Shown: positions 25,239-33,902 of the stretch, piece after piece
How the letters are laid out: each line of letters starts with the position of its first letter
Numbering within the stretch: position 1 is the first letter of the stretch
Origin: Deltaproteobacteria bacterium
Lineage (GTDB): Bacteria; Desulfobacterota; JAFDED01
NCBI GenBank assembly: GCA_019310535.1
Contig: JAFDED010000027.1
Coordinates: forward strand, 1 to 45,522
Direction of reading: 5' to 3'
DNA length: 45,522 nucleotides
Notes under the pieces: generated by a model
Databases searched by the model: none
Told to the model about the DNA's origin: nothing
What the model saw: only the letters and a program-made list of their open reading frames with translations
Program-made: the position numbers and the translations under genes

Positions 25239-25268
25239 GACACTCTAAGCGGTAAAGAGTGTCTTTTT
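25239..25268 (+). terminator. Terminator-type hairpin in front of korD
   Basis: GACACTCT (25239-25246) pairs with AGAGTGTC (25256-25263) around a 9-base loop and is followed by TTTTTCTT. It is a textbook intrinsic terminator reading towards korD, which starts 57 bases later. It may end transcription from the ABC operon, displaced by the repeat, or act as a leader attenuator of kor. No alternative antiterminator pairing was identified. Confidence 0.6.
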
Positions 25269-25324
25269 CTTACGGATAATCGGTTTAGCCGCTTATACGA
25301 TCGGATTGGAGGCGGGGAACGGTC

Positions 25325-25579
25325 ATGCACCGAATTCGAGTGTATCAGGAATTGTGCAAAGGGGTTGAGTTGTGCGGTATCTGTATGGCATTATGTCCTG
25401 TCGACGTTTTTGAGCCATCGGAGACGCTAACCCCGCGGGGGGCTCGGCCTCCTGTGCCCCGCTGGATAGAACGCTGCACAGGTTGCGAGAATTGCATGCT
25501 TTACTGCCCGGACCAGGCCATTGTGGTTATCCGGGAAAAGAGTGAGCAGCAGCAGGCCTTGGAGGTAGACCAGCCATGA
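25325..25579 (+). CDS. korD: 2-oxoacid:ferredoxin oxidoreductase delta (ferredoxin-like) subunit
   Basis: This 84-residue protein carries two [4Fe-4S] clusters. The first set is Cys11, Cys17, Cys20 and Cys24 in ELCGICMALCP; the second is Cys51, Cys54, Cys57 and Cys61 in CTGCENCMLYCPD. It passes electrons from the catalytic subunits to soluble ferredoxin. GGAGGCGG precedes the ATG at good distance. Its stop overlaps the korA start (ATGA), showing translational coupling in a D-A-B-C order typical of KGOR operons in deltaproteobacteria and archaea. Confidence 0.9.
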   Translation: MHRIRVYQELCKGVELCGICMALCPVDVFEPSETLTPRGARPPVPRWIERCTGCENCMLYCPDQAIVVIREKSEQQQALEVDQP

Positions 25580-26733
25580 TGCAAGAATCGCGAGTGTGGA
25601 CCGGAAAGCATTTCCTCCAGGGCAACGAAGCCCTTGCGGAAGGGGCTTTGGCGGCTGGTTGCCTCTTCGCGTCGGGTTATCCCATCACTCCGGCCACAGA
25701 GATCACCCATGCGTTGGCCCGACGGCTACCCCAGGTAGGCGGGACGTATTTGCAGATGGAGGATGAACTGGGAGCCGTAGCTTCCGCCATTGGCGCTTCG
25801 TGGACCGGGAAAAAGGTCATGGTTGCTACCTCGGGCCCCGGCATCAGCCTGATGCTCGAGAATATAGGGTATGCCCTGGGCGTGGAGACCCCTCTGGTCG
25901 TCGTAAACGTCCAGCGGGGAGGACCCACCACCGGCATTCCCTCAATAGAGCTGCAGGGGGACATGATTCAGCCGAAATTCGGCTCTCATGGAGAATACGA
26001 GATTTTGGCCCTGGCCCCCGCATCTCCCCAGGAGATGTTTGACCTGGCGGTGCGCGCGTTCAACATGGCAGAGAAGTACCGCACACCCGTCTTCGTTCTG
26101 GCCGATGCCTTCATAGGCCACATGCGCGAAGAGGTTGTCATTCCGCGGGAAGAGGAAATCCTGTTGGTGACGCGCAAGCTGGCTGCGGAAGGCCTGTATG
26201 CCTCGCAGTTCAAGGGTTTCCTGGATCCCGAGGTGGCGCCGATGCCCGTTTTCGGTCGGGGTCATCGGGCGCACGTGACCAGCTCGTGTCATGACGAATG
26301 GGGCCGGCGGAACGTGACCGACGCATCGGCGCTGGATCGCTTCATCCGGGGACTGAGGGAAAAAATCCTCCGCCACCTGTCCGACATCATCGATGTGGAA
26401 GTGCAGCACGAAGACGCACAGGTTATGCTCTTCGCATGCGGGAGCGTATCCCGCTCAGCCCGCCACGCCATGACCAGAGCACGGCAGGAGGGCCTGGACG
26501 TCGGCTTGATCAGGCCCTTAACCGTCTGGCCTTTTCCATCGGAAGAGGTGCGCAGAGCAACCCGGAGGGCCCGGGCCGTGGTGGTCCTGGAAAACAACAT
26601 GGGGCAACTGGTCCATTTCGTGCTAGCCAGCATGACGGACTCATCAAGGGTGACATTCCTCCCACCGCAGATTCTGGGCACTCTCCACCGAGTGGATTAT
26701 GTCCTGGACGCGATTCGAAAGGCGGTCCCATGA
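25576..26733 (+). CDS. korA: 2-oxoacid (2-oxoglutarate-type):ferredoxin oxidoreductase alpha subunit
   Basis: This 385-residue subunit belongs to the pyruvate/2-oxoglutarate:ferredoxin oxidoreductase alpha family. It shows GNEALAEGALAAGCLFASGYPITPATEI (split over about 16-43), a conserved MEDELGAVASAIGASWTGKK region, TSGPGISLM and VVNVQRGGPTTGIPS, the motif near the substrate and CoA site. With KorB it oxidatively decarboxylates a 2-oxoacid to acyl-CoA, CO2 and reduced ferredoxin. The 2-oxoglutarate assignment follows from operon form (separate D, A, B and C) and the GPTTG motif; branched-chain 2-oxoacid enzymes look alike and cannot be excluded. It overlaps both neighbours by four bases. Confidence 0.9.
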   Translation: MMQESRVWTGKHFLQGNEALAEGALAAGCLFASGYPITPATEITHALARRLPQVGGTYLQMEDELGAVASAIGASWTGKKVMVATSGPGISLMLENIGYALGVETPLVVVNVQRGGPTTGIPSIELQGDMIQPKFGSHGEYEILALAPASPQEMFDLAVRAFNMAEKYRTPVFVLADAFIGHMREEVVIPREEEILLVTRKLAAEGLYASQFKGFLDPEVAPMPVFGRGHRAHVTSSCHDEWGRRNVTDASALDRFIRGLREKILRHLSDIIDVEVQHEDAQVMLFACGSVSRSARHAMTRARQEGLDVGLIRPLTVWPFPSEEVRRATRRARAVVVLENNMGQLVHFVLASMTDSSRVTFLPPQILGTLHRVDYVLDAIRKAVP

Positions 26734-27560
26734 ATGACGATAGGCTCGAACATCCTCTGCATCAATACATCCGGCCGGGGGCATTTGTAACCGCCGCCTG
26801 TCCGGGTTGTGGCAACGGCATTATCGCCGGTGCCGTCTTGCGGGCCATTCAGAACCTCGGCCTCTCCATGGATGATTTTGTATTCGTCTCGGGCATCGGC
26901 TGCTCGGCCTGGATCCCGAGCCCTTACTTTCATGCCGATATGCTCCACACGACTCACGGAAGGCCGCTGGCTTTTGCAACGGGCATCAAGTTCGGTCTGC
27001 CGGAAAAGCACGTGGTGGTCATAAGCGGGGACGGCGATCTGGTGGCCATCGGCGGCAACCATTTTATTCAATCCGCCCGGCGGAATTTGCCGGTGCTCTG
27101 TATTCTGGTCAATAATTTCATCTACGGCATGACAGGCGGACAGGTTGGACCCACCACGCCAACCGGCTACCGCACTACAACCACACCGTATGGAAATCCG
27201 GAACCTAACTTCGACATCCCCAGGCTGGCCGAGGGTGCGGGTGCTTCTTTTGTGGCCCGGTGGACGATTTACCACGTTCGCCAGTTGACGCGAACACTGC
27301 AGAAAGCCTTGCAGAAAGACGGATTCCGGTTGGTGGAGGTCATCACCCAGTGCCCCACCCACGTGGGACGGCGGGCCGCACTGGGGAGCGCCGTGAAGAT
27401 GCTTGAACTATTTCGCGAAAGCAGCGTGCCCGTCAGCCGAGCGCAAAAGATGAGCCCGGAGGAGCTGGAAGGAAAGATTGTAGTGGGGGAGATGGTGGAC
27501 AAGGAAGGCTACCCCCTTATGGCCGAATACGGCCGGATGGGGAAAAAAGCATCCGGTTGA
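26730..27560 (+). CDS. korB: 2-oxoacid (2-oxoglutarate-type):ferredoxin oxidoreductase beta subunit, TPP-binding
   Basis: This 276-residue subunit binds thiamine pyrophosphate: CPGCGNGI (cluster/TPP region), GIGCSAW, THGRPLAFATGIK and the diphosphate motif GDGDLVAIGGNHF with VNNFIYGMTGGQ. The start ATG 26730 overlaps the korA stop (ATGA); the open frame extends 430 bases further upstream but that part shadows korA in another frame. The C-terminal segment VITQCPTHVGRR matches KorB. It is followed after 110 bases by korC. Confidence 0.92.
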   Translation: MNDDRLEHPLHQYIRPGAFVTAACPGCGNGIIAGAVLRAIQNLGLSMDDFVFVSGIGCSAWIPSPYFHADMLHTTHGRPLAFATGIKFGLPEKHVVVISGDGDLVAIGGNHFIQSARRNLPVLCILVNNFIYGMTGGQVGPTTPTGYRTTTTPYGNPEPNFDIPRLAEGAGASFVARWTIYHVRQLTRTLQKALQKDGFRLVEVITQCPTHVGRRAALGSAVKMLELFRESSVPVSRAQKMSPEELEGKIVVGEMVDKEGYPLMAEYGRMGKKASG

Positions 27561-27670
27561 AAAAAGCAAACGGATGATCGGATGGGCTATACCAATCGAA
27601 ATTTTTCTGAGAAATTCCCCAGGCGCAGGGGCGGGGTTCAAACCTGCCCATACAATGAAAGAGGAATTCC

Positions 27671-28225
27671 GTGCAGCGTATGGAGATAAGATTCAGCGGT
27701 TTCGGGGGGCAGGGAGTCGTGTTCGCATCGATTCTCCTGGGCACAGCGGCGGTGGAATACGATGGGCTGAAGGCCGTTCAGACGCAGTCATACGGGGCGG
27801 AGGCCCGCGGGGGCGCTGTCCGGGCGGAAGTGATTATTTCACGGGAGCCAGTGGAGTATCCCCTGATCACGGCCACCGACGCGCTGGTGGTCATGTCTCA
27901 ACAGGCCATGGATCGCTACCTTCCGGAGGTTGCATCCGGAGGGCTGGTCATCTATGACCCCGACCTAGTCAAGCCCCCGGAAAAAGACGGGATTCGTTCC
28001 GTCCCCATTCACGCCACCCAGACGGCTAACCAGGAGCTGGGCCAGAGCCTCGCCGCCAACATCATCATGGTGGGCGCCCTGCTGTCCCTCACCCAAGCCG
28101 CTTCGGAAGGGGGGGTCCGCAATGCACTTTCCTCCATGAGTCCGGCAAAGGTTCTGGAGACCAATATAAAGGCTTTCCAGCTCGGCCTTGAGATGGGAAG
28201 GAAAATCAGCGAACGATCAGCATAA
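27671..28225 (+). CDS. korC: 2-oxoacid:ferredoxin oxidoreductase gamma subunit
   Basis: This 184-residue subunit has RFSGFGGQGVVFASILLG (about 6-23), QTQSYGAEARGGAVRAEVIIS and a second half with AANIIMVGALL, the KorC/PorG pattern. It completes the four-subunit complex. Translation starts at a GTG preceded by GAGGA. The 110-base gap before it is larger than the other junctions in the operon and contains no recognisable terminator, so cotranscription is still expected. Confidence 0.9.
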   Translation: MQRMEIRFSGFGGQGVVFASILLGTAAVEYDGLKAVQTQSYGAEARGGAVRAEVIISREPVEYPLITATDALVVMSQQAMDRYLPEVASGGLVIYDPDLVKPPEKDGIRSVPIHATQTANQELGQSLAANIIMVGALLSLTQAASEGGVRNALSSMSPAKVLETNIKAFQLGLEMGRKISERSA

Positions 28226-28310
28226 CAATCCCACGGACGCCGATCGTCAAAAAATTTCCACTGGCAAGGATAAAGCCCGCGGCTACACCCTTTGATCGTC
28301 TTCCAAACAG

Positions 28311-28332
28311 CGGGGGAGGGGTTTATCCCCGA
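28311..28332 (-). repeat. Short GGGGATAAACCCC-type motif
   Basis: On the minus strand this reads CGGGGATAAACCCCTCC, matching motifs at 17783 and 34551. It lies in the 133-base gap between the convergent korC and radical SAM genes. GGGG and CCCC could pair around a 5-base loop. Confidence 0.5.
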
Positions 28333-28358
28333 CCGTAATAACAAGCCAGATAAATGAC

Positions 28359-29855
28359 CTAACTATTGTCAACCGATACGTTGCTCTCTTTTCCTGAAAG
28401 CCTGTGGGCAAGGAGCCTGCCCCACATGGGGAGAGACCGGCGAAAGGCCATCTCGCCCTTGGTCTCGTACCGGCCCGTGATAACACGCAGCCAGCTCCGC
28501 GCCAATTCTAGTGGGTGAAATGCGGCCTTCCACAGGAAGAATTCCCCGTACAGGGTCATGCGTTTTCGCCGGCACAGGGCATAGTCGGGGCGCCAGCGCG
28601 GGGACCAGCAAAGGTCCTCGTAATTCTCATACTGCATGAGAGAGGGGTCCGCAGGCGGCCGCGCGCCGGGCAAAGGCGTATAGATGAATACGGAGAATTC
28701 GTCCACCCCAAGCCGCGTAAGCTTTCTGACCAGAGCCCGCGTCTGCCGGAACTCCTCCCGCGTTTCCCCCTCGTAGCCCACCATGATGAAGGCGTTGGTG
28801 CGAATCCTCGCTTCCCTGAGCCACTGCATCACCCGTTCAAGGTGCTGGAGATCCACCGGCTTCTTCATTCGGCGGATAACCTGGGTCGATCCCGATTCAG
28901 GGGCCAGACAGATGGAATGAAAGCCGCTGCGGCCCATGTGGCGCACAATTTCCTCGTCCAGCAGATTGGCGGTGACCCCGGAAGGGAGATGGATACTGAC
29001 ATCCAGCCCTCGCTCCCGGATCAATGAACATATATCCCCAACCCTTCCCCGATCAACGGCGAAATTGTCGTCCTGGAAAAAGAAATCCCGCACCCCGTCG
29101 CGCCGGTACACCTCCTCTATTTCCTGAACCACGCGGCGGGCGGTGCGACCCCGCCATTGTTGACCGGAGAGCAGCGGGGTCGAGCAAAAAGCACATTGAA
29201 AAGGGCATCCCCTTGACGTAACCATGGGGTGATACCGCGCCCGGAAAGGTGCATGGGCAACTCCCAGCTTCCAGTAGTTTTGCCTCGGGATCAGGTCGAA
29301 GGCTGGATGAGGCAAAGAATCCAGATCCGTCGCGGGTTGAGGTGAAACCCCGGGCAGGCGCGCATGAAGGGCGCCATGTTCAGGCTCCAGGGCGGCAATC
29401 TGACCGTCAATGAAACGGCAGATATTCCATGCCGCCTTCTCTCCTTCCCCCGGCACCACGAAATCCGCACCGCCGTGAAGAAAAGGCTCAGGAAGCACCG
29501 CAGCGTGGGGCCCGCCCACCATTACGGCAATCCCCGGGAGCCTGGACTTCAGTCGCCGGATCAGACCCAGGGCAAGACGGTGAGAGGCCCCGGCCAGCAC
29601 GCTGATCCCCACCAGGTCAACGTCTGCCGGGATCCGCTCCACCACCTGGGCCAGCGTGAGCCCAGAGATCATGTAGGGGCCTGAAAAGCGCATTCGGGTG
29701 GGCGCTTCGCCATACCCGTCAATGACCGCGATTTCAACTCCACGGCTGCGGAGAAAAGCGGCAACGCTCAGGAGGCCCACAGGCATGAAGGGAATCGAAC
29801 CAAAGGGGTCTCCCGCCAGGCCCAGCATGGGAGGATTGATGAGGACTACCTTCAT
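28359..29855 (-). CDS. B12-binding-domain radical SAM protein (BchE-like class)
   Basis: This 498-residue protein has an N-terminal cobalamin-binding-like domain (about 1-150: VVLINPPMLG, LVGISVLAGASHRLAL, VMVGGPHAAVLPEPFL, DFVVPGEGE) followed by a radical SAM domain with SRGCPFQCAFCS (Cys217, Cys221, Cys224), DDNFAVDRGR and CLAPESGSTQVIRRMKK. The strict DxHxxG cobalamin motif is not present, so cobalamin may bind base-off or not at all. Members methylate unactivated carbons or remodel lipids and tetrapyrroles. It lies 46 bases downstream of a methyltransferase gene on the same strand, at the end of a four-gene block that also holds a second radical SAM enzyme and a GT39-like glycosyltransferase. 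The substrate is unknown. Confidence 0.85.
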   Translation of the reverse strand: MKVVLINPPMLGLAGDPFGSIPFMPVGLLSVAAFLRSRGVEIAVIDGYGEAPTRMRFSGPYMISGLTLAQVVERIPADVDLVGISVLAGASHRLALGLIRRLKSRLPGIAVMVGGPHAAVLPEPFLHGGADFVVPGEGEKAAWNICRFIDGQIAALEPEHGALHARLPGVSPQPATDLDSLPHPAFDLIPRQNYWKLGVAHAPFRARYHPMVTSRGCPFQCAFCSTPLLSGQQWRGRTARRVVQEIEEVYRRDGVRDFFFQDDNFAVDRGRVGDICSLIRERGLDVSIHLPSGVTANLLDEEIVRHMGRSGFHSICLAPESGSTQVIRRMKKPVDLQHLERVMQWLREARIRTNAFIMVGYEGETREEFRQTRALVRKLTRLGVDEFSVFIYTPLPGARPPADPSLMQYENYEDLCWSPRWRPDYALCRRKRMTLYGEFFLWKAAFHPLELARSWLRVITGRYETKGEMAFRRSLPMWGRLLAHRLSGKESNVSVDNS

Positions 29856-29901
29856 AATAAATTTCGAAGTTTTTTTATCATAATATCTCTAATGTCCCGG
29901 G

Positions 29902-30654
29902 TCAGACTTTTCTCCAGATCACAAGAAATCGCAGAGAGAGCACCTTGAGAGGGGTTGCTTCCAGCGTTCGGAAGAACGCTTGGATAGGCCTTGCCAGCCA
30001 TCCAGGCTGTCGGCTGGTGATGTGATTCAGGTAGACCGTGGACTCCAGCCGAAAACGGGATGCAATATGACGGAACGCACGGGATCGGCGATGGCGAAGC
30101 AGGGCCAGCCGCTCTTCCCTGGGAATCAGGTGGGCCGCGAACATCAAGGGGTTCCAGATGTTGGGCTCCAGCAGGGCCAGCCTGCCGCTGGAAGCCAGGA
30201 GAGGATGGAGGGCCGAGACCATCCGGGGCACATCTTCCACGTGGTGCACAACATCAAGCCCCATGACCAGGTCAAAGGGGCCACCCACAGGCCCGGGCTC
30301 CTCTGCCGAGCCGAGGCGAAGCTCCACGTTGCGGATTCCCTTTGAGTTCAGCATGCCCTTGCCGGCCTCCAGCATCTCGGGGCTGATGTCGATTCCCACT
30401 ATGGAGGCCACCCGGGGCGCGAACACCGGGTAATACAGGCCGGTTCCGCAGCCCACGTCAAGCACGCGCTCGTCGCCTCGTGTGAACAGCAAATCGGCAA
30501 ACTCCCGATAAAAACGGGCAAGCTCGGGACGGTTGTCCAGGAGGAAGGGGTCGAATCGCTCCTCCCATCCGCAACTGAAAAGGGAGCGCGTGGGACGGCG
30601 GGACAACACCAGGTCCCGGTAATGTTCCCTCTGCAGGCGGCTCCCCAGCATCAT
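29902..30654 (-). CDS. Class I SAM-dependent methyltransferase
   Basis: This 250-residue protein has motif I VLDVGCGTGLYYP, motif II region VGIDISPEMLEAGKG, and FDLVMGLDVVHHVED with LALLEPN, as in small-molecule or lipid methyltransferases (UbiE/COQ5-like fold). The start is set at 30654 because ATG overlaps the stop of the upstream radical SAM gene (ATGA), showing coupled translation; the frame runs on to 30735 inside that gene. The C-terminal half is basic and contains hydrophobic stretches (PLKVLSLRFLVIW), which could allow membrane association. Confidence 0.85.
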   Translation of the reverse strand: MMLGSRLQREHYRDLVLSRRPTRSLFSCGWEERFDPFLLDNRPELARFYREFADLLFTRGDERVLDVGCGTGLYYPVFAPRVASIVGIDISPEMLEAGKGMLNSKGIRNVELRLGSAEEPGPVGGPFDLVMGLDVVHHVEDVPRMVSALHPLLASSGRLALLEPNIWNPLMFAAHLIPREERLALLRHRRSRAFRHIASRFRLESTVYLNHITSRQPGWLARPIQAFFRTLEATPLKVLSLRFLVIWRKV

Positions 30655-31766
30655 CCCCTCACGGCCAGTTCTCTGAAGATGTTGAAAGCCATCCAGGCCT
30701 TGCTCCGCAGCAACAGCGAGGGCATCAGATCGCACTGGGAGAAACAGGCGCAGGCACCGGATTGTATGAACCTGCGCACCTCCCGGGCCTGTACCGAGTC
30801 CCAGATGAACTCCAGGGTGTGCTCCCGCAGGTCGCCCACGGGTTTCATCAACTTGGGACAGCTATAAATCTTCCCATCGCAGTGGACCATCACGGATATA
30901 AATGATGAATCGCAAGGATACAGCCCACGTGTCTTACCCTTCAGATAATAATTTTTCAGGTACCCGATCAACTCCCGGTGGAACATCCGGTCTGCGTGCT
31001 TGGCGATGCCCCGCCATATCTGAAACGGCCGGACAGGGTGATCTCTCATGGCCTCATCGATCTGGTTGATTTGACGTTCAATACTGCTGATCTGCTCCGG
31101 AGAAAATTGGACCTCGCCGGTGTTTCCCAGAATGCCGCTCAACAGGTAAGGCTTGGCCGTGAACCCAAAACCCCTGGATTGAGCAATATCGAATGTCTTC
31201 CGGATATATTGCCAATTCTCCGGCATGATGGTGTATTTGATGGAGATGTGGAGCCTCGAATGGTCTTGGGCCATGAGGGCCAGTCCCTCCAGGGTTTCAA
31301 TGGCGCGGCGATACGTGCCCTCAAGGCCGCGGAGACGGTCGTGGACCTCATTCGGGCCGTCAAGGGAGACGCCGATGAACAGGCGAAAGCCGCCTTTGCT
31401 CTGGAGAATCTTCCCGGTCTGTTCCAGGATGTGCCGAGTTAGAACGCCATTGGTGGTCAAATAAACGGACTGGATGTTTTCGGTACGGAGGGTTTCCACC
31501 ACCGAGGCAACATCCACCAGGAACGGCTCTCCGCCCGTAAGATCCAGAATCCGGATGCCCGGCCAGAGACGGGAGGCCCTGAGCCTGTGCAACACACTCG
31601 GGGGAAGATCCTCCTTGGGCGACATGGCCCACATATTGCACATGGAGCATCGCAGGTTGCACCTGTTCGTCAGCGTCAGGTGGGCGATAAACGGCCGTAT
31701 CAAAGCGTTCCACCCCAGCGCTTTACCAACCTGCACTCCCAGCGCCCGACATGCCAGCCGGATCAT
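30651..31766 (-). CDS. Radical SAM protein with SPASM-type C-terminal cysteines
   Basis: This 371-residue enzyme has the cluster motif LTNRCNLRCSMCN (Cys36, Cys40, Cys43), DLTGGEPFL, and VSLDGPNEVHDRLRG, typical of MoaA/PqqE/HpnH-like proteins. C-terminal cysteines (LYPCDSS, YSCPKL, ACACFSQC) form a SPASM-like auxiliary cluster region. ATG 31766 follows GAAGGA by seven bases; the frame extends nine codons further. It is translationally coupled to the methyltransferase. Together with the neighbouring genes it suggests modification of a lipid or envelope molecule, but peptide substrates are equally common in this family and no precursor peptide was seen nearby. Confidence 0.87.
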   Translation of the reverse strand: MIRLACRALGVQVGKALGWNALIRPFIAHLTLTNRCNLRCSMCNMWAMSPKEDLPPSVLHRLRASRLWPGIRILDLTGGEPFLVDVASVVETLRTENIQSVYLTTNGVLTRHILEQTGKILQSKGGFRLFIGVSLDGPNEVHDRLRGLEGTYRRAIETLEGLALMAQDHSRLHISIKYTIMPENWQYIRKTFDIAQSRGFGFTAKPYLLSGILGNTGEVQFSPEQISSIERQINQIDEAMRDHPVRPFQIWRGIAKHADRMFHRELIGYLKNYYLKGKTRGLYPCDSSFISVMVHCDGKIYSCPKLMKPVGDLREHTLEFIWDSVQAREVRRFIQSGACACFSQCDLMPSLLLRSKAWMAFNIFRELAVRG

Positions 31767-31836
31767 GGCGTTATCCTTCGAAATGCATGACAACCAAGCG
31801 GATTAAGATGCCGCTGCAGCGCCATATAATGAACGA

Positions 31837-33573
31837 TCATGAGGTCAGCCTTCGATATACATGGTAGTAGGGTCTCTTCCCTCTGCCGCCTTCACGAAAG
31901 ATCACCCGGTCCAGCACGTAGTGTCTCTTGATAAACCAGTAGAGCCGAAGATAACGCTGGATGGGGTATTTCCCGTAGGCCGCATAGTTCCCCGGCGATG
32001 TGTCCACGATAAACAGCGGCTTTGTCGCTTCCAGCTCCTCCATCAATAGTTTCCAGCTACCGGGCAGTATCCACGGGCTGGTGTCAGTATCGGGATCGAT
32101 GTTGACCCAGGGAATCTGTCCGGTGAGGGCATGGCAGATGATAAACTTCGAGGCTGGCCTGCGGCCGGAAGCCGCGTATATAATGGGTTGGAACCCCCAG
32201 ACGAAGATGCGGTGGTCCTCCCGGGAGTTCTGCCGGATGTACCGGGCCAGCTCGAGGTAGGTGGGGTCCAGGTCGGGGGAAGGGTCCCCGATGACATATG
32301 AGGCGCTGAGCTGCCGGATGCTGGCTGGAAGCACGTTTACCACCGGGGCGACCATGCCTGCCGCCAAGATGCAGGCAAGCAGGATCCGCACCGCTTTTCC
32401 GGGCCGGGGATTTTGCGCTCTCTGGGGCCAGGTTACACGATGGGGGGGCATGTGGCGCGGCGGTATATAAGGCTCACCTTGTTTTTTCAGATGGGTGAAG
32501 ACCCCCAGGCGCTGGCGAATCCACTTCAGGCTGAACGCCCCCAGGAGGCAGAGGGGCGGGAGCATCTGCAGATAGTAATGTCCGAACCCCCTTCCGCCCA
32601 TTGATGCCCCAATAAAGGCAAAAAATGCCCACAGGAAGAAAAGAGAATCGCTTCGCGGCCAGAAAGTGCGTCGGTGCAGGACATGACCGATGCGAAAAAG
32701 CGCAAGTCCCCACAGGAGCCAGTTCAAAGGGAGAAGGGGAAGCGGGTTGACCAGAGCCAGCGCCGCCTGTTTTTGCAGCGGAATGGCCGGACCGTAAATT
32801 TTCAGGTTGTACGTTACCGTGAGGAAAATAAGATCATCAAGGGCGCCGCGAAATGCGAAATAGGCCAGCACGCCCAGGGTGGGCAGGACGAACCCTGCGG
32901 ACATGAAAATCAGTGTTTCTTTCCACCTACCGGACCGGCCCCCTCTCCAGCCCCCCAGGAGCAAGAACGCGCCGATGGCCGCTGCGTCCATGGCCCCCTG
33001 CGGTTTAGCCAGAAATGCTGCCCCCAGGCAGAAACCGGCCAGGAAAATCCGCCTCCTCCTCCGGTCGCTGCTGAAATGGCCCGTCAGGAACAGGTATACC
33101 GCCCCCGATGTGAAGAGCAACATGACGATCTCCGCATCGGTAGCCAGGGCATCCATTCTCAAGAAAGCAACGCTGAATATGGCGTAAAGAAAGGCGGCCA
33201 GGTTCCCCACCTCGGAATCGGAAGATTCCCGCCCGATGCGCTGAAGAATCCAGGCGGTGGCCATGACCCATCCGATGGTGACCAACCGTATGGCCACCAT
33301 GTTGCCTCGTCCCGCCACGGCAAACACGGCGGCATAGAGGTAATAGACCAGCGGAGGATGATGGTTCCACGCATCCCGATAAGGAAGACCTCCATCCAGG
33401 ATGGTGTTGGCCATCACTCCCATAATGCCCTCGTCCATGTTCAAGCAAAAGACGTTGACGTAGGGAAGGCGAGATACCAGGATGATCCCCGCAGCCAGAG
33501 GTATCCAGAATCTTTCATTTGCCGGATGAAGAATATGGAGGAGTCTGCTACCCATGTTCACAGGTGATTGCAA
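31837..33573 (-). CDS. GT39/ArnT-like integral membrane glycosyltransferase
   Basis: This 578-residue protein has about ten membrane segments. Near the N-terminus is the GT-C signature: Asp-Glu in NMDEGIMG and YRDAWNHHPPLVYY, which in this family contact the polyprenyl-phosphate sugar donor. The last 170 residues are mostly soluble. It should transfer a sugar from a lipid carrier to an acceptor on the outer side of the membrane. The TTG at 33573 or the ATG at 33555 may start it. It is first in a same-strand block with two radical SAM enzymes and a methyltransferase. Acceptor and sugar are unknown. Confidence 0.82.
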   Translation of the reverse strand: MQSPVNMGSRLLHILHPANERFWIPLAAGIILVSRLPYVNVFCLNMDEGIMGVMANTILDGGLPYRDAWNHHPPLVYYLYAAVFAVAGRGNMVAIRLVTIGWVMATAWILQRIGRESSDSEVGNLAAFLYAIFSVAFLRMDALATDAEIVMLLFTSGAVYLFLTGHFSSDRRRRRIFLAGFCLGAAFLAKPQGAMDAAAIGAFLLLGGWRGGRSGRWKETLIFMSAGFVLPTLGVLAYFAFRGALDDLIFLTVTYNLKIYGPAIPLQKQAALALVNPLPLLPLNWLLWGLALFRIGHVLHRRTFWPRSDSLFFLWAFFAFIGASMGGRGFGHYYLQMLPPLCLLGAFSLKWIRQRLGVFTHLKKQGEPYIPPRHMPPHRVTWPQRAQNPRPGKAVRILLACILAAGMVAPVVNVLPASIRQLSASYVIGDPSPDLDPTYLELARYIRQNSREDHRIFVWGFQPIIYAASGRRPASKFIICHALTGQIPWVNIDPDTDTSPWILPGSWKLLMEELEATKPLFIVDTSPGNYAAYGKYPIQRYLRLYWFIKRHYVLDRVIFREGGRGKRPYYHVYRRLTS

Positions 33574-33902
33574 TGATGATTCCCAGGAGGCCGTAATTCT
33601 TGTCGTCCCGCATCATGAAGGGACAGGTTCCAAACCCGCCTTTACCTCTTGTAGGTCAAGAGCACAATCCTGACCGGACTGTTTTGAAAGTACCATTTGC
33701 ACCAGCAAGTGTCAATTACCTGTGATCTAACGCTGTTAATTGTATAACATCCGATCACCATATCTTCCGATTTTTCATAATTGACGCACAAGCCTCTCTC
33801 CTCTCTATTTCGTTCCGCAAAAAGTAGTGGTATATAATATTTGGGTGGCATACAAACGTAATTTCACAGATAACCCCTGAGGAGAATATGAGGAGAAATT
33901 CT

